Shown in pieces: positions 20,418 to 32,400 of a stretch of 38,358 nucleotides of DNA. Source of the DNA: Apostichopus californicus (lineage: Eukaryota; Echinodermata; Holothuroidea; Aspidochirotida; Stichopodidae); the NCBI GenBank assembly GCA_020650975.1, contig JAIPMN010264055.1, forward strand, positions 1 through 38,358. Direction: 5' to 3'. Every line of letters begins with the position of its first letter. The stretch's first letter is position 1. The notes below the pieces were generated by a model. It saw nothing but the letters and a program-made list of their open reading frames with translations. It searched no databases and was not told the DNA's origin. Position numbers and translations under genes: made by a program.

Positions 20418-23400
20418 GTAGGAAAACTGTTTTTGTTAGGCATGAAAAGTTTAATGTTTTTCCAACTTTGGCATGGCCTAGCATTAGACCTAACTTTACA
20501 TCGAAGCTTAAATTGCAGATTTCCTCCTATCACTGATGATTGAATAATATATTTTGCAATGTGTTTTTATGGAAAATTTAGCATGAAATTAGTAGTCCTG
20601 AGCAAGGAGATCATGTAAATACCCTGTCATATATTTACTGTGTAGTATAGTTGGATAAGGAAATTTGGGTAACATGCCACATTCCAAATGTTTCTGCTAC
20701 ATTGTAAAACTTGTCATTGCGATTGCAATGGAACAATTGTCCACTGTATTACTTTAAAAGGGAAACACTTAGCCTGTATGCATCACCAAAACTGTTGAAA
20801 TGAGTCTAATTGTTCCCTTCCAATGTGATCAGGTTTTAATTAACCACAAATGAACTGTCATATCTTGAAGTGTTTGACTGTTGTTGCTGACAACTACTGT
20901 GTAATTCTCTCTCACACCTTCTCTATCCTCAACCTCATCTCCATCCTTAATTCCATGTGTCTAGAAACAGTAAAATACAACCAATACAGATGAACATTTT
21001 GAAACCCATATCATTTTTGGCCAGTATACAGTTGACCTTTGAGTATATCATTACACTATCCTTCTCACCACCTTGTTTGGAATAGAGATTCTAGAATATA
21101 TGTGCAAAGTATTACAATAAAACAGTAATGGAAGATCGTGAACAGTTTAGTGATGGTTCCCTCTAGTTTTGTTTTCAATAAACAGGTGGGAGGACCAACA
21201 TTTTTATATCATCAACTTTTAGTTTGGAATTACACCACTTTTATTCTAAGTTTCTTTGCTTTCTGTGTTTCTTTTCATCATCTCATGTTCTAATTATCAA
21301 AAGTTTCCAGCCTGTATTAATTAAGGCGTTTCTGTTTCGCTTTCTACAGACAATACTTTAGTCTTAGTTTATCATGTGTGCATGGACATGGCATAGTCTA
21401 CTGTATATTTGGATTATGTATTATGCTTATTAATCCTTGTTAGTTTAATAAGCAGTTCAGTTCTCTGGAACCAATTAGTTCAAATTCCAAAGGTTTGTAT
21501 AAAAGTAGAACTAATTTTCTTTGTAAACAAATATTCAAGTTGCTGTTATCAGCCAATCTGATATTTTGATCTTTTGAGATTTCATGCCTCAGCTAAACGG
21601 TATCACTTTACCCCTAACCTAATTAAGTACTGTATAGGCAAGATTTGTTTACGTTTGTTGGACTTTAACAACCAACCACTCTACTACTATCAATCCATAC
21701 CAGTATGATAAAATGTTGATACTCTTTACCCAGTGACTACTACATACCATCACTTGCTAATTCTAATTTCAGGATTTTGATAACAATCTAAACCCTGTGG
21801 GGGGGGGGAGGGGGGGGGACTGGGATAGGAGGGGCAGGGGACAATTGATGCATGAATTGTGATGGAGAATGAATGTTGGGGAAGAGGTACAGAAGTTGCA
21901 TAATACTCCATTGAAGTTATATGACAAAAGTAAGGATGCCTATATGTATCAGTTTCTGTTCTTAAATACCAGGCATATTGAATAAACTTAAAAAAATGAA
22001 AGCAGTTCAACAAATCAAGACATAGATCTACATTAATATTCTTCAACAATTAAATTTATATATAGTTTTTTTTGGGGGGGGGGTGATTGGGGGGGTGGTG
22101 GCTAGATAATAAATAATGCCATTTTATTTTAATAATGTCATTGCCCAATTTTTTTATTGTTGTATTATTCACATGACAAAATTTGAAAGCTTTCAATACA
22201 TATACTATTTCATTATTTGAAATGCAGCAACATTAGTGGTGACCAGTGTTATGATCCCATATTTTATCAGAAGCAATCATAATTCTTAAAATTTACTGAG
22301 ATACTCCAAAAAGTTCTTTGAAAGACTTTTGTTCACTTAGGATGCAGTTTGACTCCATTATTCGATAAATTATTCTTCTCTTTGTCATTAGATGGGATAC
22401 GGAAATCCAGCCCAGACAACTAGAGGTATCCACATGAGACAGTTTAGCAGAGCCTTCATCTTCTGCGATATAAACGACCACTCGGACTGTCAGGTCTTTG
22501 TGGTGGTTGATTTTGGCATGTCAGACAGTGCTGTGACATTAGGGGTAAGTATTGAAATGATGACATGGTAAGTCAGTATTTCACCAGGTTACTTGTGAGT
22601 CTGAGGCATTGAATACATTAATCAACCTTAATCTCAGGAAACATGTAGGTATCTGTAACTCTGGAAAGAGTTTCTCTAAGGTTGGACACAAAAAGTTAAA
22701 AATCTAGCACAGTTGAAGATGCTTGCAAAAGTCAAAAGTTAGTAAAAGATGATTATAGGGCCAGTAAAGAGAACCCTGTAAAAAATGCATTTCTCTTTGG
22801 TCTTCCAAAAAAACTAAAGAGTCCATAAATTGTGTCATTTTGTTACTAATTGTGTTCCTGTATATAGACAGGTTTCTTATGACTGTTTCTGTTTTTAGAA
22901 ATTTAGGGTACTGTGTGATACATATGACAGTCACACGGGTAAATGGATAAAGAAGTCCTCCCCTTCAACCCCCTCACCCCTCGGCCGGCCCTCCCCCACA
23001 AAAGGAATTAACCATGAGAAACACTTATAATGGAATGCGTTAGCAAAAGAATTGATTGGGTCCATACTACTCATTGATGTTCACACAGGTACTGGAGAGG
23101 CTGAAGACAGTCTATGGTTATATGTACGACAAGAAGAATGTGGCAATCAGTGGCACCCATACTCACTCATGCGTGGCTATATAAATGCAATACCTTCTCT
23201 TTAATATAACTTCATTAAGTATGACCTACCCCCCCCCCCCCCAAAAACAATGGCAAAGCCCTAGTTAGAAAGTATATGACCGATTCCATACTGCTGTAAT
23301 ATGCTAGGTCATTGATTTTTCCACATAGGTGCTGGAGAGACTGAAGACAGTCTATGGTGATATGTATCATGAGAAGAATGTGGCAATCAGTGGCACCCAT

Positions 23401-26400
23401 ACTCACTCAGGCGTGGCAGGATACTTTCAATACTTCCTCTTCACTATAACTTCATCTGGCTTTATCCATGATACATATGATAACCTGGTAGATGGCATTT
23501 ATAGGGTATGTACAATAATTAATCTTTGTTTTCTTTTATACTTGTTTGTATTATTTTAAAGTTTGTTTTATTAATGTGTCTAATTGTTAAATACTTTTAC
23601 CAGAAAATTTAATGTTTTTTCCAGCATTTCAAAAGATTTTGAACATTAGGCTAGCTTTGCTGTTTGGGTTATTTGGGGCTTAAGGGAACAAAACGGTTTA
23701 ATTCAACTCTAGACATCAAGAGTGCAGTAGTTATGTGGAGACATGGAGGTGAGGCATGATGTTACTGGACACTTCCGTTCACGTAAAAGAACAAATAGGC
23801 CTGATAGTAATGTTTCTAGTTCCAAACACTACTTTGTAGACAAGAAATGTTTTAGAGGTTCCAGGCCCACTTACTTTTACACATTCTCTTACATAGGCTC
23901 TTTAGTGGATAAGCAGTTTGCAACAGTTTTTATTTTTTTAAAGTTTGTTTAGGTTTTAGAGATGGCAGTATTTCTAAGCTACCTCTGCTCAAACCTTACA
24001 ACTTTGTAGTCTGTTATTTCTAATTTAGCCTAGCCTGCTGTCCTTCTTATGTTTTTGCTGCCTCTTCTCCAGGTCTCCCTGTCACCTTTATTGTCCCCTC
24101 TTTGCATCCCAGGAAGGATACAAAGAGGTAATTATTTACCTCTCCACTCGTACAGTCTTAATACATTTCTATGTGTTTACATGAAATAAAAATTTAAAAA
24201 GTTGTTTGTTCTTTTAGAGCATTCATAGGGCACATGAGAGTAGAGCCCCCAGTAATGTCTATTACAATATCGGTGAACTCTCTGGTGATATGAATGCTAA
24301 CATCAACAGAAGTCCTTACGGATATGAAGCTAACCCAGCCACTGAGCGAGCCAAGTAAGATTCAAAACTATTTTATTTTCACAATAATTTTTAATCAGTA
24401 TCAATCATTCCTTCGTATGGATAGCTCCTCATGTGTGATTAGTTGCTTAAAGTTCAGTGAAAAGAAATTATCATAAATTGAATTGTAGTTTACAGTTCTG
24501 TAGTGTTTTATCTGGTTATAATAATAATGTAACTTAAAACAAAGGTCACTTACTGGGATGTGAAACATCTAATGGAAGAGCAAATAATGTCAAATATATA
24601 CAAAACTGTTAACAAACTGCTTATCTACTGTACAAACCTGTGTAAGTAAATATATAAGAGCCATAGGACCCAGATATTAAGATCCTGATTGTAGAATTCT
24701 CTTCAGAGGCTAACTGTTAGCCACTAGAGAAACTAATTTGTTAGTTATTGCATAATTAATGTCACAAAGTTCATTATATGTTCACAAAGTTCATTAAATG
24801 TTTTAAGGAAGTAAGTTACTTCATGAAACACTATGCTTACCTCACAGCTTCATATCAGATGTACTTCACAGTGGCCTAGAGTATATAGACATACAAGAAT
24901 TAGTACTTGTAGTGAATTTGTACACGTATTCTAGCGTAGTTGCATGTTATTGCTGTTACCCTCATGGAATGGTGCTCATACTCATCTCAGACATTTTGGA
25001 AATCTATTAGAGAAACAAGTGTAAGATAAGGTTATGATACCCCTACTCACACCAGTACCAAGGGGAAATTCTACCAGTACTTATACTCATAGGCATAGGA
25101 GCCCAATTTGATTTGGGGGGGCTGTAATGACTTGCCTGAAAAATATAACCAAAATTTTTCGCGGACTCCGCGCGCCTTCAACATGTAAATGTGTGCTCAT
25201 ATAGGCATGCATCGATTGGCATCACATGCCAATAACATACAATCATTTTCCGTGTAATTACCCTTCCATATTGGTTATAATTATTGGGGAAGTCGTTAAC
25301 ATAATAATGATAATAATAATATCAGTTTAACCATTGAAAAACACATTGCAAAATTGTTTTCTTTCAGTAGGTGCCTGAAAAATTCTCAGCATATTGCCCG
25401 AATTTTCACAAACATTTTTGGTTGAGGGGCTGCAGCCCCCCCCCCCCCCCCTCCTATGAATATGTTTATACTCTTGCTGCTGCACTCTTTCTTAAAGGTA
25501 ATCAAATATGAAGCAGTTATCTTGACATTAATTCATGTAAGTAATTAATGTTGACAAGATGAAACAATACACACAGAGCAGCATCCAGCATCTTACAAAA
25601 GTGATCTGAGTTCATGAGATGGACATTTAAGTTGGTGATGTGAAAACTTTTCTCAAACTTTTCTTTGACAGTTATCAGTACGATGTCGACAAAGATATGA
25701 CGCTCATAAAAATTGTTGGAGAGAACAACAAAGACAGAGGTCTCATCAGGTAAGATTGGATTCGTTTTTTGGGTAATTAAAGTAATGTTCATTTAGCAAG
25801 ATAATTTGACCTGTTCAGGAATAAGAAATATAGTCCACACTGCTAGGTGAAAACCACCCCTCCATATCTGGTTCCTAACTCTAGATATTCAGTATGGTTG
25901 TTTGAAGATGACTCAATTTCCCAGGTAATGTGTCCCTAGCTCCATAAAGTGGATCATAGTGGGTGATCTGTCATGTCATTATGGCACATGTGCTTCAGAA
26001 GTTTTTACATTTTCTCTTGCACACAATAACAAATGAATAATAATTTTCTTTACATTTTTCGGTGCAAAGTTTTTCTGACAGCTTGTCTTGCTATGCATAC
26101 ACAGGCATAATCAAAATTTGTAAGAATTAATTGTTGACCATGTCATACATTTTTCATTTTCTATAATTATTAATGGTATTTATTTATTCCTTAATTTCAC
26201 CTTGCAGTTTCTTTGCGGTACATCCCGTGTCTATGAACAGTACCAATCGTTTGATTAGTGGTGACAACAAGGGCTATGCCTCCTATATGACTGAAATGGA
26301 CATGAACCCAGGCACTTTCCATGGTCAGGTAATAAATATATATGTATGGTAACTAATAGTGTGACATACTCAGTGTTAAGGTCAGGTTGTTAATCTGAAT

Positions 26401-29400
26401 TACAATTGCACTGAGGTTTCAAGAGGCTATTAAGGAAGAAGTTAATACACAAACATATGAACAGTGCTGTAGCTAGGGTTTCAGGGGCCCCAGTTAAAGA
26501 GTAAGAGCTGGGGCCCTTCACCCATACTGCAACTGCACTTGACTAAAGCTATCATTTTAACTACCACAAGTTCTGCTTGGCTATCTTTACTTGAACCCGA
26601 TAGTTCAGATCCATTGGTTCGAAATGTTGAAACCAACCCTTGCGGCTCCGGACATTGGGGCTTCCGGACATTGGGGTGCCCAGACATTGGGGGCCCCCGG
26701 ACTTTGGGCCCTGGAGCTTTGGGGCCCCGGAGATTGGGGTGCCCAGACATTGGGGCCCCCGGTCTTTGGAAGCTGGACATTTGGGGCCCCCGGACATTGG
26801 AGGCCCCCGGACATTGGGGCCCGGACAATAAACCACCTACCTATTGCTTATCTTTTGCTGAATTTTCATATGTTTTATGGTAAGGAGACAATAGGAGTTT
26901 AAAAGGGCCTGTAGTATTAATAAAGTTTCCCCAAAATTCTTTCAAAATTCCCCTTGATAGTTGTTGATTTACACACATCACATATATACATATATGATAC
27001 CCTTACTAATGATAGTAATGATAGGTTTGTTTTTATTTATTAATATAACAACTTTGAAGTAAGTATATGAAAGCTATATAATGCCCTATAAATTGCTCTG
27101 ATGTATATTATACATACAACACTCTTTGTATTTTCTTTAGGGAGAGTTTGTTGCTGCCTTTCCCAGCTCTAATTTAGGTGACGTTTCACCCAACTTGAAC
27201 GGCCCCAGGTGTAAGGATACAGGAGAACCGTGTGAACGAAAAACCAGTCAGTGTGGTAACAGAGTAAGCAACTTTTACTCTCATCAAATTTTATATTCTC
27301 AATAGGCTGTAATATTCAACTTACAATCAGGACTAGACAAACATGTGTCATTTGTTTCCTTTTATTCTCTGATTGAGAACTATTATTGCGTTTTAGTTTC
27401 TAGTATCGTGTAGTACAGTGTTTTTTTTATATTGTTGCTTTTGGCAGTTACATTTTTTGCCTTATTGGTTCTATATATTTAATATTTTGGTTTTTGTTAC
27501 TATTTGTTTTTAGGTTTTAAATTTGTAAAGTGCTTTGAGCAGCTTTGCTGATTATGCGCTATATAAATATTACTTATTATCATTATTATTATAAATATTT
27601 ACACAATCTTTGTCCTTCCTCACCTCACCCCCTTTCCCTCCTATCCACCCCTCATCCTCCCCCCCCCCCCTCATTCTTGCCCAAATTATTTGCTCATTTC
27701 AAGTTTACTTGTTTTTCTTTTTATCACAGACAAGTTTGTGTGTTGCTTCTGGACCTGGTAAGGACATGTTTGAAAGCACAAAGATCATTGGAGAGAGACT
27801 AGCAACCAAAGCAAAGGTAAGGAGTGAATGTTGGACAATAATATACATGATTGATTCTCAGGAATGTGAACCATTGTCAGCTGAGCCAGAAACGGAAGTT
27901 TTGCATACATTTGGAGTTTTGATTAGCTCAATTATTACTTTGTGTTTGGGTAAAAATGTGGTGAAGATTGTTTACTACAAAGTATTTAAAAAAAAAAACG
28001 ATTTAGAGCTGTGGAATGGGTATCATATTAATTATAATGGAACAAACATGTGGTTATTATGTAAATGAACAGTATTTAAGTTAGGCCCAGGGGTGTATAC
28101 AATATTTCTATCTCTATGAAAGATGTGGAGCAAGTTTTATTTTTGGATGGAGGAGAAGATTGGTTGTGACATTTTATGGTATTTCTGATGTTAAACAGTG
28201 TTTTCCCTGTAGGAGTATTGTTAATTTGCCATCAATAGGCAACGAGAAACACAAAAACACCAATAATTTGAGTAAATTAGGGTTCAGTTCGGTGAAACTG
28301 TTTGACATGTTACGGTTTAAGTTTCTCTTGAATTTTCAGGAATTGTACGCTGATGCAACTGAACGTCTTGAAGGGCCGATTGGATTTGTCCATCAGTTTA
28401 TAAATATGACTAATTATGAAGTAAATCTGTCAGATGGTGGAACGGTAAGTAGATGAAATCTGTCTCTTAAAATTTTAGATACAATAAAATTGAAACTTTG
28501 AAACTTGTGAAAGGTCTGAAGTTGCATTTCCATTGGGAGGTATACAGCATTTTACATTGGGAGTATACAGCATTTCCATTGGGAGGTATACAGCATTTTC
28601 CATTGGGAGGATACAGCATTTTCAATTGGGAGGTATACAGCATGTCTACTTGGTTCCTCAGTTCCCATCACACACCCTCTTCTTTTCCCTATAGGCATAT
28701 CCAGGTTATGAAAAGTATCACTAAAGTGAGATATTAATAAAACCACATATTGTAGGTGATTATCCCTGGCAAGTTATTATATTAGATTCAATGAGGAAAC
28801 AACAGAATTGGTAAAACCATACATTAGTTGGACAACGTTATGATAACCTTAGATTTCAGGTAACTGCGACATGAAACTGTTAGACACTCCAGATGACAGT
28901 CTTATTCGTTTCCTTATATTTGCAGGCAACGACCTGTTCGGCAGCTTTTGGTTATTCATTTGCTGCTGGTACTATTGATGGGGCTGGTGCTTATCCTTTC
29001 TTCCAAAGTAAGTGAATCTCAGAATTGAAGGCTTTAGAAGTCATTTTATTTTGTAGGGAGAGGGGGGAGGGGGGAGGGGGGGGGGAGAGGTAAGTTATAC
29101 ACATTTTATTGAACTTAAAACTTCAATTAAGCTATTGTAACTTCAGATTAGAGGTGAAAAGTTTCAGGTTCAAATAAATCTTCTGTCCTGAAAGTTTAAT
29201 TAGTGATATCTATTAAATAATTTTTTTTTATCAACATGGCAACAGATGTTAGATTTGCTTTAGTGTTTCTAAGAGTCCATTTATTGCTTCAGAGCAACCA
29301 GCCTTGTTTGCAGCATAGCTTCCATCATCACACTGCAGCATAAAATATGAGCAGTCTTGGCCTATTAAATTGTCCATATGAACCAGTGTTGAGCCTGCAG

Positions 29401-32400
29401 TGAATTGTGTGTTAATCCATTACCTTAAAGCTGTGTTACCTGTGTTCATCCATTACCTTACAGCTGTGTTACCCCTTACATTGTGTTCATCCATTCATTA
29501 CAACTGTGTTACCTCTATCATTCTGTGTTAACCCATTACCTTATAGCTGTGTTACCTCTTACATTGTGTGTTCATCCATTACCTTTCAGCTGTGTTACCT
29601 CTTACATTGTGTGTTCATCCATTACCTTATAGCTGTGTTACCTCTTACATTGTGTGTTCATCCATTACATTATAGCTGTGTTAACTCTTACATTGTGTGT
29701 TCATCCATTACCTTACAGCTGTGTTACCTCTTACATTGTGTGTTCATCCATTCATTACAACTGTGTTACCTCTTACATTGTGTGAACCCATTACCTTACA
29801 GCTGTGTTACCTCTATCATTCTGTGTTCATCCATTACCTTATAACTGTGTTACCTCTTACATTGTGTGTTCATCCATTACCTTACAGCCATGTTACCTCT
29901 TACATTGTGAAACAATCCATTACATTACAGCTGTTTCATTGTGTGTTTGTCCGTTTACACCTGGCTTATACATATTTCATTGTTTGGTCATCTGTTTAAT
30001 ACCTTACAGGTGCTTGAACCTTTCATATCTGACATCTCATGCTTATGGTCATCTACAACTCATCCAAACAGACTTGATCTCTTTAATGGAGTCTTATAAA
30101 AGCGGTAAGACCCATTGCCTAGTTACCACTATGTTAATGTGTCTGTGAGTCTTCGAACACCTTTGCTAATACCATTCACATCCAATCATATGACATTATT
30201 TTAATCCGCAAGGCAGTCAATAATTTGGTCAGACTGGTCAGTAAGACTATTAACTAGTAACTATCATTATTTGAGTCTGCAAGATCATTAAGTTCTTACT
30301 ATACAATTAATTTATTTGCAGACCTTTCAAATTTCACAATGATATTTACATTAGGTATTATTATTCCCAATTAATCATGAGACTTTTGTTGTCATGTATT
30401 GATAATTTTCTTCTTTTTTGAGCCATTAATGTTGAGGCTATAGAATGTGAGAAGTGACCACCAAGGACTTGTTCAAGAATATTCTTATATTGACGATCTT
30501 CATCACCACTGCCTCTAAATACTGTTGATATTAATTTGATTTCCTTTGTTATCCTAGTAAATATTTATCGTTACTTGTTTACCAAACATGTCTTTTTGTT
30601 CATTCGTTCCATCTAGCTCAGTTATATTCTCTGCCACTCGTTGATAAGTTTCGCGATGTCGTGCTCCATGAACCTTCCCCCGAGATGATTGCTTGCCAAG
30701 CTCCAAAGCCAGTTTTGCTCCCAGTTGGAGAGGTATGTAGCATCATGAATTCTTCTGTTTTGCCTTTCATGGTTCTTAATATCAGCAATTGTTTGAACAG
30801 TGCAAAGACATATTTAGGCCAGAAGGGGATTTGAACCAGTGAAGTCAGATTAGTTCAGACTCCATTCTAGCAATTGTTGTGTGCTCCCTGTATAAACAAC
30901 TGCTCTATTGCTCATAGTTATATCTAGGAGTCCACCCCCCTCCTCTCCCCTTACCCAAAGAGCCATATTATTCTGATGTAAGTTGTAGAATAGAAGTGAT
31001 AGCAAACTTGACATACCTCGCTCATACTTCTACTAATACTCAGAGAAAACTTTAGAAACACATCGCAATATCTAAATTTAAAACCTGAACTTTCTAAATA
31101 ATTCAAAATGTCCAGCACTAACCTTCAAAATTGTTGTTTTATATTTTCTGGTTTAGATGAAGATTCCCTGGGAATGGATTCCAGCTATTGTAGAGACACA
31201 GATCCTCAGGATTGGTCAGTTTGCCATCATCCCTGTACCTTCGGAGTTTACGTAAGTCATATTTCACAATCCTATTGTGTGCTTAAGTTCAGTAAATCTT
31301 CTTTCTGGTATTCTCAAATATTGTGTATGATCTTTAATTATATATATGTTCATGAAAAAGGAAAAATCTTGAACCAAAGATATTTAAAATTGAAATAAAA
31401 AAACACATTTGAGCACGAAAAGTTTGCAAAACTCATACTGCTTGAAATTGTCAAACTGGATTGGAAGAGTCTTCTTTGCAAAAATTCAAGTAGTTTTCTC
31501 TGGAAGGCAAACAAGTAAACCCTTTCTGAATTACTGAAATACACTTGAACTGAGCAAGTTGACTAGAATAATCCTACAAAGTAGAAACCCTATGCCATTA
31601 CCATATTTAGGCACAACTTCATGCATATTCATTTTTTTTTAATTCACCCATGTTATTTTGTAAAGGCAATACACCACCATCTAATATACTTTTTTTGGCT
31701 TGTTATTTCACAGCACTATGGCAGGCCGAAGATTGAGAAACACTGTTAGAGAGGTACGTTGATTCGAATCTTGAATTATTCTCCAGTGAGGCCTTACAGG
31801 GGCCTTTTCAAACTTTCACTAGTATCGCCTATGCAGGCTCTAAGTGAGCCACGGAGAACGTGAAATAACGGTCACTCATTCCCAAACTTGAACAATCATT
31901 TTACTGTCATCCTCAGTGTATTGTACCTAACTGATAATTTTATTAATCACTATTAACACTCCTCGATATCTGTGCATGTCTCAGCGGGTAAATCCTCTTG
32001 GAAAGTAGGTTTGAAAAACTTGTAACAATTTAACATACTCGATATGGAGGCTAATAGTACTGACCTTTGACCTCTCGCTTTGACTACCCATGAGACAGTA
32101 GACACAGACTCAGACACATAATAAACAACAACATCTTGCCCCTACCCCCTCCCCCCTTCCTACCTCCTTGGTGGTTACTTGTCATGTCTGCAAAGTCAAA
32201 TTTCTTTATGCAAATTTTGGCATAACTTTGGTTACTTTTTCACAGGATTAGGTACAAAACTTTTGTAATCATGCAGTTTGTCCGCTTGAAATGTTGACTT
32301 GTTACACATCTTATCACAGCAAACCACCATGCAAGTACAAACTGTGTCCAACTTCAGGCACTTAAGATGTATGAGGCTGTTAAGACATGGATGAGTATAT

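Noticed and set aside
27817-28068. Extension of copy B exon 8 into the following open frame
   Set aside because: A good donor GTAAGG follows AAG at 27816, exon length equals copy A, and the extension has no ceramidase similarity.
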